A stretch of DNA of 64,000 nt from Cristatella mucedo (GCA_009760855.2 WPIO01000012.1:5042001-5106000); one strand, 5' to 3'; positions 12,373 through 24,639 are shown, counted from the stretch's first letter. A program made the numbers and translations. The notes: generated by a model not told the origin, from the letters alone.

Positions 12373-12654
12373 CTTGTACCCTTCCTGCCTTCCAGCACAA
12401 CAAATACTCCCAAATTTCTCGAAGCTTGCATTGCTAGCACTCAAATTTGATCGGGTAGAATTTTTAAAACCGGGGGACAACAAAGCAAACTTATAGTAAT
12501 AGTAATAATGACCAGACTATTATATACAAGAAACTGAAAATTCCAACCATTCAAGTGGGATTGGCAAGCATGTCTCCTATAGCCTTTGCGTGGAATCTGC
12601 ACACCCTATTCAAAGGTGACAAATGACCGCATAAGGTCCACTAACTTTCAGCTA

Positions 12655-13015
12655 AGGAGAATAAAAATAATAATACTGTTTGCATAGCACCCTATAAGAA
12701 CTTATTTGCTATACCTTTGCTTTACAATTGTAAAGAAATTCTTACCCAAAGGTTAGTGACATGCAGATTATCAAGCATCCAAAAGCAAAGAAGTGGTTTG
12801 GTGAGCATTGATTAGCACACTAAAAAACGCACCTAATCCTCATAGCATTTGCTCTTTCTCAGTGTGAACTGTCCATCGTGTGCTTTTCCGTGATGTCGGT
12901 AAGTATGCTATTACTAATCGGTAAATTTCTTTCCTTTCCTGCATATCCATGCCTTGAAAGAAGAGCTAGTTCTCTTTGGTGTTATAGGCATGTTTGATTA
13001 TTAGACGAACTACTT
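12655..13015. repeat. very degenerate LINE-A/SINE-1 tail fragments
   Basis: Blocks such as gcatagcaccctataagaac (12,685, minus orientation) and gaagagctagttctctttgg (12,959, plus) resemble the shared LINE-A/SINE-1 3' tail. Confidence 0.35.
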
Positions 13016-13404
13016 TCAAGCGACACGATTTTACCAGAACCTCATGAAATTTAGAGCACATAATAACTGGTAGGAATGTACATGCTAGCATGCGACTTGC
13101 TTCTTTTCAACGTTACTCTATGGTGTAAACGAACGAGGTCATTTCACAAGCAACACTGCAAATACAAGTACTAGTTGAGTTTCCCCCCAGTCAACAGCAG
13201 TAGTCCTTCAGAATCACTCCCAAAAACAAGTGCTAGCCTCAGTCTTCCAGCTAGCATACACAAAGGGAAGATATAAATGTATTCCCTGAGCTAATGTTAA
13301 GATAAAGTTGTTAATTATCTTGAGAGCACTGATAAGTCCTTCAATGGGGTCAGAAAAATCCATTAGCACTAAGCGATTGGGTGTGTGTGTATTCATGGGA
13401 GTCT

Positions 13405-13575
13405 AAGGGATGTGATAGCCCAAGATGTGAGGTGCTTACTCTTCACGACCGAGCTCGTGGGCTGGAATTTTGCAGTGAGCAATTCTTTATCGCCGGCTCA
13501 AAGAGGTGGCAAAATAGCCGTTAAGTCTCTTCAGCTGCTACATAAAGGCTGTTAAATCTGCTAATATTTATTTAT
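13405..13575 (+). repeat. SINE-2
   Basis: tRNA-like head (gatgtgaggtgcttactctt, then a B-box-like cgtgggctggaat) and the family tail (ccgttaag, tcttcagctgctacataaa). Confidence 0.6.
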
Positions 13576-14698
13576 TTATATGCAGTAACGAAATGCTCAC
13601 GATGTCATTGCTGTGATCAATAATGCGCATGAGGCGTCGAAGTAAATAGTAAAGTGAATAAGCTCAAGTGAAGAACAGCATAGAGCATATGTAAGGTAGT
13701 GGGACACTCTAGAGGTAAGCAAGCAAAGAGGCTGAACCGAGCAACTATCAAACTGAGGCAAGCTGAAAGCAACAGACGTAAGGAGCCATCAGCAGTGGTT
13801 GTGAAATTTTCATTAAAAAATTCATAAAAAATTTGGCAATGAAGTCCAACTTGTGAAAGTTCCTTACCTAAGTGGAAATCGTGCTGCCATTAACTTTTGT
13901 TGCAACCTGAAGTCGGCCACACCCGCATTTTTACCTCCTCCCCCAGCTGAAATCAATGACACTCAAATGTGTCACCACCAAGAGTCACTCTGAGAGCTTG
14001 TTCATAAAGCCGGCATTCCTGCGTAGGTTAGAAAAGATTGTGTGGAGTTCGGCACAATCCAGCGGTTGTTGCAAAGGCCGAGACATGGGTCTTGATGTCA
14101 GTGTAGGGCACATAAGCTAGCCAACAGCTGAGGCACATATTACACCCTAAAGCTTATAGGTCACATGGTTCACACGACCAAAAGGTCAACTAGAATATTA
14201 GACAGAATGTCTGCGATAACAGCCATCAGGAGAACAGATTGAGGTCAAGTCTTTACGTAAGATACTGAAGCACCAACAGCTTGGCATGCCGACGATATGA
14301 TGGCCTCGGAAGTGAAACACTAGAACTGGAGCAAGGCTTTCATTTGCTTCTGTTCTTTCTTCAGCTAATCAATGTTGCATGCCCTGCTCTGCGTTTGCAG
14401 GCCATAGCTGTATGTAGTTGCACAGCTAGCCGGTGCAAATGTTTCGTATTCGGAAATTATAATCTAAGGAATTCTTTCTGCATAATGCATCCCTTCTCGT
14501 TGGAAGACCGATGGAAGCAGGTTTAATCGTGTTGCTAGCCACAGGTCTAACTAACCGGTGGCATTGAGTGTCTTCTTGCTTGCTTTAGCATGTTGACCTT
14601 TAAAGTGATGCTTGCTTTTGCATGCTTGTCTAAGTTTCATACAAAATACATATAAAAAAAAATTTTGTATTGATTCTCCAACAGATATTATGAGTCTG
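13576..14698. other. no recognised gene
   Basis: Open frames at 14,281-14,526 and nearby show no domain or splice pattern. A gataataat run at 14,699 marks the next element. Confidence 0.4.
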
Positions 14699-15632
14699 GA
14701 TGATAATAATAATAATGTAATCCAGAGATTGGAAAGGCTGACTCTCAAAATTGGCTCTGCCAGCATATCTCCTGTCGAATCTGCTCGGAATCTAGGTGTC
14801 ATATTCCAAAGCGACCTCTCGTTAGACGACCATATCAGCTCCACAGTCAAATCCGCCTATTTCAGCTTCATAACATTGCTAAAATTCGGGCTTGCTTAGA
14901 TAAAGATACCACGTCCAAGTTAGTTCATGCATTCGTGACATGCCGTCTCGACTTCTGCAACTCACTGCTTACTGGCCTACCAGCATGTGCGATCAGGCGA
15001 TTGCAGCTGGTGCAAAACTCTGCAGCTAGGCTTGTCTGTCGTGAGCGTCGCAGTTGCCACATTACTTCACTTCTCGCCGACCTGCACTGGCTACCAGTCA
15101 AGCAACGGATTGACTTCAAGGTTTTGTCGCTCACTTTTAGGTCCCTTCATTCTATGGCTCCAGCCTATCTGTCAGATATACTACCCCATCAGGCCAAGCA
15201 TCGTACCACCCGCTTCTCGGAATCCAACAGTCTAGAAATACCTCATACAAACCTTAAATCCTTTGGAGACCGTGCATTTAGTTCATATGCTCCCAAAGCC
15301 TGGAACTCCCTCCCGACCTGCGTCAAAACATCCCCTGACCTGACCACATTTAAATGGAACCTAAAAACACACCTATTAAGGACAGCATTTAGTGGGTCCC
15401 TGTGATTCGTCCTTGATGTGCTTATGCGTGCTGACACTGTGCATGCTGCCACTAACCACATTTGCATGCTGACCCTGTGCATGTCACCCCTAACCATATT
15501 ATTCATTTCGTTTGTTTTCCAAGCATGATTTTACTTACCATTCAATTGCATTTCACTTTACAGCAAATGTAAAGCGCCTAGAGAGAGACTAAGTTCTCTG
15601 AGGGCGCTTTATCAAGTGAATTATTATTATTA
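14699..15632 (+). pseudogene. LINE-A 3' coding region and tail (CR1/L2-like)
   Basis: The 3' part of a non-LTR retrotransposon. Two frames (to 14,899, then 14,935-15,405) encode the region that follows the reverse transcriptase: SARNLGVIFQSDL, then LVQNSAARLVCRER, then LLADLHWLPVKQRIDFK. A frameshift near 14,880 separates them. The 3' untranslated region and (ATT)n tail end at 15,632. The polymerase part is absent, as usual for 5'-truncated copies. Confidence 0.9.
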
Positions 15633-15725
15633 TTAAAAATAGTACTCGCGATAAAGCTCCCCAGAGAACTCAATCTATTTCTAGGCTCTTTACATTTCCT
15701 GCAAAGGAAACACGATCGAATGGTG
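15633..15725 (-). repeat. LINE-A 3' end, tail to tail with preceding copy
   Basis: Minus-strand tail (gcgataaagctccccagagaactc...) follows the plus-strand (ATT)n tail of the previous copy after about 10 bp. Confidence 0.75.
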
Positions 15726-15727
15726 AG

Positions 15728-15960
15728 TGGTCTCTGTAGTTTGATTAGCACAGCAGAGAGCCAGCCGATGCCCGAAACCAACGGTTTATTACCACGCACG
15801 GAGCCGAAGGGCACACGGCTCCCTTCGGCCCCTACTCTCACTCGACTCCCCTCTGCCACAACTCATCCAGTGAGTCGGCGGGAGGACCATGCCGGCCTGT
15901 GGATAAACCACAGCCGTCAGACCTTTCAATCCGGCCAGCCGAATTCACCCACGTTATTTT
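15728..15960 (-). repeat. dispersed repeat DR1 copy
   Basis: Minus-strand copy. In reverse complement it has the ggagccg...ccttcggctccgtgcgt block, gtaataaacc and the ggcatcggctggctctctgc end. Confidence 0.65.
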
Positions 15961-16120
15961 ATTAAATTAAATTTTATTATGAAGACACTTCAATCATTTT
16001 ACCTGGCTGTAATTTCCGCAGCAGATGATGCACCCCGAAGACAGTGACCCTTGAGTGTGATGCGTTACGGTTACTCTCTACTTTATTTTCTCGCTTTGTA
16101 CTTTCAGCCCTTCAGTAAAA

Positions 16121-16747
16121 ATGAGCGGTCCGAAGAAAAAAAAAGTAGACAGTGAGTGCCGAGTGTTCAATAAAGAGTGGACAATAAAATATTTTTTCAC
16201 TGACGTTTGATCAACAGCTGTACGTCTGATATGCCAAGAAACTGTAGCAGTTTTTAAAGAATACAACATCAGCCGTCATTTTGGCACAAAATGTGCTAAC
16301 TACGCCAGTCAACAGTCTCCACAAGAACAGGCGGCTACAGCTCGGAGATTGACCGCTAATTTACAGGCTCAGCAAACCTTTTTCACAAACTGCGATTCAA
16401 GAGTCGAGTATTAAGGCAAGTTTTTTGCTGGCATTCAAATTAGCAACGACCAGTAAGCCTTTCTCCGAAGGCGAATTTTTAAAAGAATGCATGATTGAGA
16501 CAGCATGTCTCTTGTGTCCGGAGAGCAGAGGTAAATTTGAAAAAATCAGTTTATCACGCAGAAATGTGTCTCGCTGTGTGGAATTGATTGACGAAGATAT
16601 AGCCAGCAAATTAAACAAAAATACTGAGTCCTTTAAGGTTTATTCACTTGCACTGGATAAAAGTAACGACTTAAAAGACACTGCTCAGCTCCTAATTTTT
16701 ATCCGAGGAATGAGCGACAGTTTTGAAATGACACCGACATTTTAGGA
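16121..16747 (+). pseudogene. hAT-superfamily transposase relic (GTF2IRD2/ZBED-like)
   Basis: The frame from ATG 16,121 begins MSGPKKKKVDSE and goes through a BED-finger-like stretch (ICQETVAVFKEYNISRHF), with a TGA at codon 31 and a stop at 16,412. A second frame at about 16,425-16,745 continues with FSEGEFLKECM and ends in LALDKSNDLKDTAQLLIFIRG, which resembles the start of the hAT catalytic core. In that family this block normally carries Asp-Glu-Ser; here Glu is Lys. The rest of the core and the dimerisation domain are missing. The N-terminal basic patch is nuclear-localisation-like. Not functional. Confidence 0.75.
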
Positions 16748-16894
16748 TTACCTTTAAACTAGTGGAACGTAATCTGCAATTATGCTACGAGAATTAAACT
16801 TTCCCGTAGCTAATTGCTGGAAAATTATTAAAAAATAAAGAATTGTAGGATTCGCCCGAGGAATAGCAATTAATTGCTGTTCATGGCCCTGTAG

Positions 16895-17190
16895 TTCGAT
16901 TGCATGCCGGCTGGTACCACTCCATTCCTCAACAGCTGGTGGGAGCATCCCCGAGAGGGGCCTGTGCACAGCTGTGGTCAGCTTCTAAAGAGGCGTTGAC
17001 ACAGGCCGATAACCCGCTGGTGAACAGATGGTGGATTCACCATCAGGGTCAGCCAAGGGACAGCCAGGGTCGAGGAGGAGACTCGAGTGAGAGTAGGGGC
17101 CGAGGGGAGCCGTGCGCTCTTCGGCTCCGTGCGTTGGTAATACACTGTCGGTGCTGGGCATCGGCTGGCCCTCGGCTTTGCGAACAAACT
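16895..17190 (+). repeat. dispersed repeat DR1 copy
   Basis: Long copy with gggagcatccccgagaggg, gtgcacagctgtggtcagc, gtgcgctcttcggctccgtg and ggcatcggctggcc in family order. The poly(A)-like hexamer here is AATACA. Confidence 0.65.
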
Positions 17191-17309
17191 ACATGCCCGA
17201 AATTGAACGAATATATTGGATTTTAAAGGAAGGAGAACACTTAAAAATGAGAGTGAGCTGTCATACCCAATGCATAACTTACGCCTTGCGCCGCCAATTT
17301 TTGGTTGAT

Positions 17310-19580
17310 TTGGGGTAGATTGCTGAAGATTGCTGTATTGGCAAGGGCCATTTCCGGTGACTGAAATGCGGTGACCAAGCGCTAGAACGAACAATGGCAT
17401 TTCCGGGGAGCACCCGAAATAGTGTATAAGGTAACGAGAAATCGAAAAAGAAGCATCGCCCAGCAACTTCCACCTATTTGTGACTGTACGTTGTGGATTG
17501 CCGTATCTTCCCGGGGCATTGACGTCAATTGCCGTGCGTTAAATTCGATTGTACGTTCGCGATTGATTGAAAGGATGTGGTTGCACTGTTAATTCAGTGT
17601 AGTGCAATATGCAAGAAAAGATAGCTCTTCTCTCAGCAACTGTTGGTCCATTGGTTGCAATAGACCTTTATGGGTTGGCCTATTTCCCCGGGCCATTGCC
17701 GTCGATTGCCGTCAATTGAATGCCCACAATGGATGCAAAATTATGCTCGAGCACATTTAAATGGTAATTGGAATGAGAGTTGCAGTTTCTTGCAACCAAT
17801 CTTGTCAATTTTCCATGGATTGTGCTATCAGCCACGACCATTCCTGTGGATTTTCGTGCATTGCTGACAGTTAACGAGCAAAGCATCTTGACAATGCCAC
17901 GGTTTCACTTTGGACGAAGCGGAATATTATGTTTAATGACAATTGGAGCTTTTCACTGCCACTTTCGTCAATTTGTCACGATTTTGAGTATTGGCCTGGG
18001 CCAGTGGTGTCGATTGCAATTGATTGCTCGCTATTGTAAGTTTGCAATTGGTTGAAAGAATGCAATCGCACTTTAAACACATTAGTTCGCTGTGACAGGT
18101 ATGATAAATTGATCTTGACCCAGTCACTTTCCGGCTGTTTTCGATGGATCATAATGGATTGCTGTATTGGCCCGGGCCATTGCTGTCAGTTGCCATGCAT
18201 TTCCCAAGACTGAACGGTTACAGCGGTTTGAAAATTTGTGTGCGAGCAGTAACATGTTACGTGGAATAAAAATTGGCGCTTGAAGCAGCCGATTTCTTAT
18301 CGACTTGCCGCGGACTTCGGTATTTGTCCGTGTCATTGCCTTCGATTGCCAGCCATTGTTGACAATTAACGTGCAAAAGAGCTTGCAAGTCCTACGATTT
18401 CACTTTTAGCACAAAGAAATGTAAAATTCGATGACAATTAGCACTTTTTGGAGCTATTAGAGCTTGATGTGAACGTAATTTGGTAATTTTTAGGTGGGTT
18501 GACTACTGGCCCGGGCTGTTGCATTCGATTGCAGTGCATTGCTAAAGAATGTTCGAGGCAATTACAGTGAAATCATGCAAATACATGATAACCAAAGAGT
18601 AGAGCAGCGTGCAATTATAATTAGAGCCTCTTGGTTACGCGTTTTTGTCTCTGTATGGCGAATTGCAGCCGATTTTGGTGGGTTAAGGTGGGTTTCGGTA
18701 TGGGACCGGGCCGCTGTAGCCGATTGCAGTGCATTTCATGAGAACGCCTGTGCACAATGGGGCCCAAGAATTTTGTGGTACACTTTGAACTGAGTTTAGT
18801 CCTATAATAATTAGAGCTTCGCGATGGCGATTTGAGGATTATTTGCAGTGGAATGGAATGGATTTTGCTACGTTCTCATGTCATTTCAGGCAATTGCCGC
18901 CTATTACCTCGGTGCGAGGATTCACAGTTTTTTTAATTTTACGTGGGTGTGCACACAACACGGTGCACTTTAATATGCAATAAAAACCAGAGCTCGGCAA
19001 AATCTATTTCAACTTCATGTGCGTTGGATTCGGTGGGTTGAAGTGGATTGTTGTATGGGCTCGGGCTACTGCAGTCGATTGTAGTGCATTGCACGAGAAT
19101 GGCCATGCCAATGCAAGTGAAATTTTATAAATGCAATTTTTTCAGAGTTTGCTTTCATATGCAATCAAAAGAAAAGCTTTTCGAACAGGATTTCTTTCGT
19201 TGCACGGTGGAATGCGATGGATTTCGGTGGATGGTGGTGGAATGCAGGATTTGCCCGTGCCACTGCATTGCTACTTCAGTGGGCTTCTGACTATGTGTGA
19301 GCGGAATCTCGCGAGAAATTTGTTAAGTACATTGTATGTGTGGTGTAGTTTGATACTCAAAATTTTTTGGAAATGTGCGAAGCTGATTTTCGGTGGATGA
19401 GACGGGAACTACAATGGATGGCGGTCGATTGCTGTACTGGCGTACCTAAGTGCTCGGGCGGGCAGCGACATGAAATTTGATGGACAGGTAAAATTGAACG
19501 TGTACTACAATATCAGTGCAAAATATTTGAGCTAGGCAACGCTAGCATCTGGTCGACGTTAGCCTAATTAGAGTGGATTT
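17310..19580 (+). repeat. degenerate tandem array, about 175-bp period
   Basis: A cassette close to ggattgctgtattggcccgg, then gccattgcngtcgattgc and a gtgcattgc block, recurs near 17,335, 17,500, 17,670, 17,980, 18,155, 18,320, 18,500, 18,690, 19,045, 19,230 and 19,415. Spacing is mostly 165-190 bp or double that. Units are strongly diverged. Open frames across it have no protein pattern. Confidence 0.7.
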
Positions 19581-19939
19581 CGGTAATTCGTCGAACCCCA
19601 CGGACTAAGGGGCAGTATACGAGGGGATGCTGCAATCTTGCCGATGGACTCCCTGATCTTCTCAAAAGACTCAGATTTCTTTTCAGTATTCTTTAAGTTT
19701 TAGGAACCTTCGTTGACGAAAGGATCATGACTGATGGCGTAGTTTATATGGTCATCAAAAAGACTGGTATCTCAAAGATGAAATGTTCTCAGCTTTGATG
19801 TTTTTACAAATTGCATTTCTGGCGAAACTAAACACTGCCGTGCTCATATGTATTGGCAGGAATGAAAACGATATTGACGAGTCATCCGCAAATGTAAGCC
19901 GGCGAGAAACCACGTCACGAAGTGAATTCTTTGTGGTCA

Positions 19940-21160
19940 GGCTAGCTGTAATAGTCACTGATGTTCTTGGCCCTTTACTGTTATTCAATTACACAGAGCC
20001 ACTTGGGAAAGTAGTTCAGGCAAATGGGATCAGCTATCGCTTCTTTGGCGACGGCATCCAGCTGTACTGTAATTAAAAACCACAGCATCGCATGTGTTAA
20101 CTAGTAAATCAAATGCCGGACTTCAAAACGTGTGATCCTTGATGTTGGCCAATTTTCTTAAGTTTGATCATCATAAGAAACCCAATAGAAAATTACTTAC
20201 GACTGGAAAAATTGGCTTCGTTCTCCTAATTGAGCGAGGCACAATGCAACCGTTGTCAGGCGCTCGTAACTTAGATAACCTCTTTGCCCAATGGAGATGT
20301 TTGAAAGGTTTATTTTGATGAGAGACTACTTAGCCATCGGTGGCTTACTAACTAGTGCCGACCTGGTTTGGTCTAGTGGTTAAGGTGCTCAGCCGCGACC
20401 AAGGTCAGGCTGAGGTCGTTGGCTCTCGCCCAGAGGCATTCGTGAAGCACCTTAAGTTTCCTAGTGGTGCTATACAAATAAATTATTATTTAGATATTTT
20501 TTAATTCTTGCAAGCTCCTGGATTGTCTTGCCATGACTATTATAATTAAGTGCAGGGAAGGCTACCAAAAATAGCTATTCGGCGTTTGCATCCGGTGACG
20601 AATTAGGCTGAAAGGTGGATAACTGAAGCCAAGCACTTCATTCATGGTTTCTATTTCGCCAGAGAAGCTCGGTAATTGCTCCAAGTTGATCAATGAATGA
20701 AGATAAAATTATTTATATTGACGCACAAGCCCCGCCATGATATTGGTCCTTCATACATAGCAAACCTACTGCAACAATTTCAGCCTAAACGTGCCACATG
20801 TCTTCTTTGAACGAGCAGAAAGCTGTTTCATTCTTTTACTAAAAAGAAAATCATCTGTCACAGAATTTTTTACTGTGATGGTCTTAGACTATGAAGTGGT
20901 TCCCTTACTGCTTACGAAATGGGGCAACGACATCGCATCTTACATCTTACTCTGATTACTCGGGCACATCCTTTCTTAGATGACCGTTGCTACTACGTCC
21001 ATGCTAAGCACTTCCTTGACTATCCTGCTGACTAGGCAATGCTTCATATTTTCTTTTTTGTTGCGTGAGATGGAGTCTGTCGGCTACCATATTCGCACTG
21101 AAAGCCCGCTTGGGTTTTCGGAGAAGGATAGAAAGCTCTCCTGCTAATAATGCACTTGGT
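19940..21160 (+). pseudogene. LINE-B relic (reverse transcriptase fragment)
   Basis: The 3' half of the open frame 19,783-20,076 encodes VLGPLLLFNYTEPLGKVV and ends with FFGDGIQLY. This is a reverse transcriptase block in which the catalytic YADD-like site has become FGDG. Downstream, nucleotides at 20,725-20,790 and 21,055-21,110 match the LINE-B copy at 61.28-61.65 kb. A SINE-1 interrupts it at 20,357-20,482. Confidence 0.65.
20357..20482 (+). repeat. SINE-1
   Basis: The head gacctggtttggtctagtgg and the body accaaggtcaggctgaggtc are followed by a tail with gtggtgctatacaaataaat. Confidence 0.8.
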
Positions 21161-21334
21161 CTCTGTGGCTCGTAGACTGAACTAGACTCGTAGACTGCAC
21201 CTGGGCTCGGTTTCTCCACGTGGCCGATACACCGTCCGATTGTTTGCAATTGACTGTCGCAGCTTAAGGCTCTTGCTTTAGCTCAATCGACGCTTTTAGC
21301 AGGGTCGGTGATATACACAGTCTGCCCTGCTGCT

Positions 21335-21436
21335 GCAACCGTCGAAAGGAGCAGCAAATGTAAAGCACATAGAAAGAGATTGAGTTCTCTGATAGCGCTT
21401 TATTAAGTACAGTATAATTTTTACTATTATTATAAA
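21335..21436 (+). repeat. LINE-A 3' end
   Basis: Begins at agcagcaaatgtaaagcaca and runs into the gagattgagttctctgatag tail and an ATT-rich end. Confidence 0.75.
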
Positions 21437-22966
21437 GGAGCATGAGACGAGCAAATGCAATGAGAACATGACTGCTTCTTCTTCATAGCTCCAGAGTTTC
21501 TTCTACGAAAGAAATCTCCGATAGCTTACAGAAAGGTTGAATCTGACACATTCCATATCCAATATGTGCAGTTTTTGCAGACCAAGTCAAGACAACTAGC
21601 TGCGAAAAACACGTGTGAATTAGAATAAAAACGAAGAGAGCTTACGGACACCATATATCTAGACTAGAGCCCACCGACATGCATCCATCATTTTCGGCTT
21701 TATAGCATAGCTCGGTCTTTCCTGACTGCTGACTATCGGAAGCCCTTCGTGGTCGGCCCTGGGCTGCTATTACCCAGATAATGAAGCCTGGGTGGCAGAC
21801 CTCGGCAGTGCGTGCACGGATCAGACGGCATTATGGAGACTGAGCGTCTCAGACGCCATTTCCGATTCGGAAGCCGTGCGGTTCCTTTTCCTGAACCGGG
21901 AATAGGGGTAGCCCCCTCGGCCCTGGCGGGGCAGGGTCCTCCTCAGAGCAAGTCCTTCCTCAGAACACGAAAGATGTAATGAATCGTAGCCAGGCTGATG
22001 GCAACTTGATTGGGTCTTCAACTTTATTTAATTATCAAATTCATTTAGCATAAAAATAACTGCACGATCCCATGCATGCCCCACCAAAATAACTTGAAAA
22101 AATGATTTACAAACAACTCATTTGTTACAATGTGATTTATTAGCTAAGCCCGCACATGGTGAAATAGTTCTATAGGTTACTTTTAGTCAATAATAAAACA
22201 TGAAGAGTTACTGAATTGCTCCGCTTAGTTATTCAGCAGCATCCCTGGATGTGCCAGCTGCAGCAGAACAAAAGCAAATGGGGCAAATGTATGACAGCAG
22301 AGGTGCAGGAACACCAACTCGATCGGGAGCTGTCAATTCAATTCAGGCGACCTGTACAAAACAGTAGCAAAATCAGTTGGCTGTCTAATCATAAATGACA
22401 GCTCAGCTTCTAGCTTCCTAGTCATATGACCGACACTTCGGTCGAACAGATTTTATGCCGGCCAGCATAAAGTACAGCGGCTGTAGTTATATTGGCACTT
22501 GTTCCAACACTTTTTCTTGATAGCCATGATAACCAAGAAGCTCTTAGGCATATGCTTTAGAAACACGCAGACAAGGAATCACAGGTAAACATTCAGGGCT
22601 GTGTTAACTTGGGTTTCCTCAATACATCGACACTCGTTCTAGTAGCATGCTGATGATATTTCGCAGGGAAGCGTGTCTTGGTAAATAGACTTGGAGGTGG
22701 TGCATTGCCCACAATAGGTCTAAGGCTGCTTGCTAGAGCCCTAAGATCGGTCCCACAAGCTAAGCTGTGAACAAGAGGTAGTGTGTCTCTCATTATACAC
22801 CATTCCGTGTGACCCTGCACACCACCAGAGCTAGAGCTGTATCAGAGAACAAGCCTGCTTAGACCTTCTTCGGAATCTATAGAATGGTGACATTCACAAA
22901 AGTTCGTTCAAATATGCAGTGCGAATGCAACTCGGCTCCAGGTTAGAACTGGATCCAAAAACTTCG
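21437..22966. other. no recognised gene
   Basis: Short frames only, for example 21,821-22,021 and 22,593-22,820 (minus), without domain patterns. Confidence 0.4.
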
Positions 22967-23276
22967 TCAGACCGTGCTTACTGCCAGGCTTATTCGTGCT
23001 TTATCAGACTTAATGACATATGCTGGATAAGCCTGAGCATCGTGGTACACGACGAAAGTTTCAGTGGAAAGGATGCACTTCACGGTGGTGTCAAAGCAGA
23101 CAAGCAGATTGCCTGGCTTAAAGCTCGTAACTCGAACGTTAGAGTTCCCTTGCTCGAAGTCGCCTACCAGGATGCAGCTGTAAATCATCTGCGTGATACC
23201 ATCTGCGTCTGGAACCGAAAACGTTGGTTGAGCCGAGTAGTACCGATCGTGCAAAGTATACACCGTGGCCAAAATG
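22967..23276 (-). pseudogene. PARP catalytic domain, C-terminal part, frameshifted
   Basis: The minus-strand frame reads YYSAQPTFSVPD, then SCILVGDFEQGNS, then FVVYHDAQAYPAYVIK, and stops at 22,967. These blocks, in this order, are typical of the last third of the poly/mono-ADP-ribosyltransferase domain of PARP14/TIPARP-type proteins, which transfer ADP-ribose from NAD+ to proteins. The preceding loop (HFGHGVYFAR) is present but in the +1 frame, so there is a frameshift near 23,245. The upstream part of the domain is not seen here; it may lie in other exons. A decayed gene copy is most likely, but a sequencing error inside a real terminal exon is possible. Confidence 0.65.
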
Positions 23277-23299
23277 CGCGGCTTCAACAGATCAATTAA

Positions 23300-23804
23300 T
23301 CAATAACGATCAGCTACAGCCTTTGAAATTCGAAAAGTCGACCGCAAAGAACTAAAATGCAAAATTGGGTGTGGCCAAAAGCACAAACGTCTTACTTTTC
23401 AAGGAAATGTGAACTAAAAATAGACGAGCATTATTGCCAGAGATTAGACATATATTAGACTCCTGCTCTTGGAGACAGTACACAATACCACCACAATCTG
23501 ACGTGCCATACTAACGAACCAAGCGGATGCTGAGTGCAGCAGTTGAACGCTGCATTTTATGTGAGAAAAGTGATTACATGGAACGCAGCTTCTCTTAAGA
23601 GAAGTAGATATGCTCCACAATGGTGATGTGCAAATAACTACTGCTGTCAAGCCTTAGGTAGCATTCTGGTGCGTACTAAATGACGAGACAGCTCACACTA
23701 AGAAGCAACTCTAGTAGGCTTCCAGTAAGTCTTATGAAGTTAGTACGTTGATAGCCAGCTAACTATGTTCACTCGATCTAGCCTATTACGGTAAGCAAGG
23801 CCTC
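23300..23804. other. no recognised gene
   Basis: Searched by eye for further PARP exons on the minus strand; none was evident. Confidence 0.4.
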
Positions 23805-23992
23805 ATTTAGCTCAGCATGGTGGATTAGATAGCCCAGGAGTGCTCGCTCTTACGACCGAAGTCGCGGGTCTGAATCCTGCTGTGGCGATCCTTTATTGCC
23901 GAGCAGGGGTGACATCCGTTAAAGCTCTTCTGCTGCTATTCAAATGAGGCTTTAAAATGAGCTAATATATATATATATATATATATATAAAC
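23805..23992 (+). repeat. SINE-2 with (TA)n tail
   Basis: tRNA-like head (gcccaggagtgctcgctctt, then cgggtctgaatcctgc), the family tail (aaagctcttctgctgct) and a TA run at 23,967-23,990. Confidence 0.65.
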
Positions 23993-24159
23993 TAATATAT
24001 GCATATATAAACGATTAAATAAATCGTTAGATTCAGCTTGAGAGTTTAAATCAGAATTTAGAGCTAACTGCTGCATATAAACTACTCTGTTTTTTATTCT
24101 GCAATGACTGTCGGAACGATGCCGATCAGGTAGGGCCCCTTTGTTTGGTCTCTTAAATA

Positions 24160-24625
24160 ATAGTAAAAAAAAGATATTCGTATAACACCCTAAATATAGC
24201 TCATTCTAGACACTTACAATCTGGTGGAAAGGGAGATTCTCTATTGGTTTGGAGATAACACACACGGTCTCAGCATGTATAATCATGCTCAGGACAATTC
24301 GTCCATATCTAGCAAACGCTATATAAAAGAGGAGTAGAGGCTTTTAACTGAAGTCAAAAATTGTCGACAGGTCAGTGATGCCGTGATATCAGTCTGGAAT
24401 GAGTTCAGACTTTAGGAGCATATGAATTAAAGGCATGGTATCCAAAGAGTTTGAAGTTGGTTTGAGGACCACTTACTGATGGGAGCCAGAAGTTTCTTTA
24501 GCATGCATACTTCCTTGCATCTCACCAACTTTTGGCTATTGCTGATCTTACAGCAAGTTGTAAAGCACCGGGATAGAGATTTGGTTTTCTTAGGGTGCTA
24601 TAAAAAGTGAATCATTCCTAATAAT
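24160..24625. repeat. LINE-A 3' relics in both orientations
   Basis: A minus-strand tail (about 24,160-24,480) includes gtctggaatgagttcagact and ggagcatatgaattaaaggc. A plus-strand tail follows at 24,540-24,625 (cagcaagttgtaaagcaccg). Confidence 0.5.
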
Positions 24626-24639
24626 ACAAGAAAAATGTA

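Noticed and set aside
12164-12496. 110-codon frame with His-Thr run
   Set aside because: Driven by the CA/GT microsatellite.
17780-18055. Open frames across the 175-bp array
   Set aside because: They are by-products of the repeated units; the translated repeats are not conserved between units.
22919-23299. 126-codon plus-strand frame
   Set aside because: Antisense shadow of the PARP-like domain on the minus strand.
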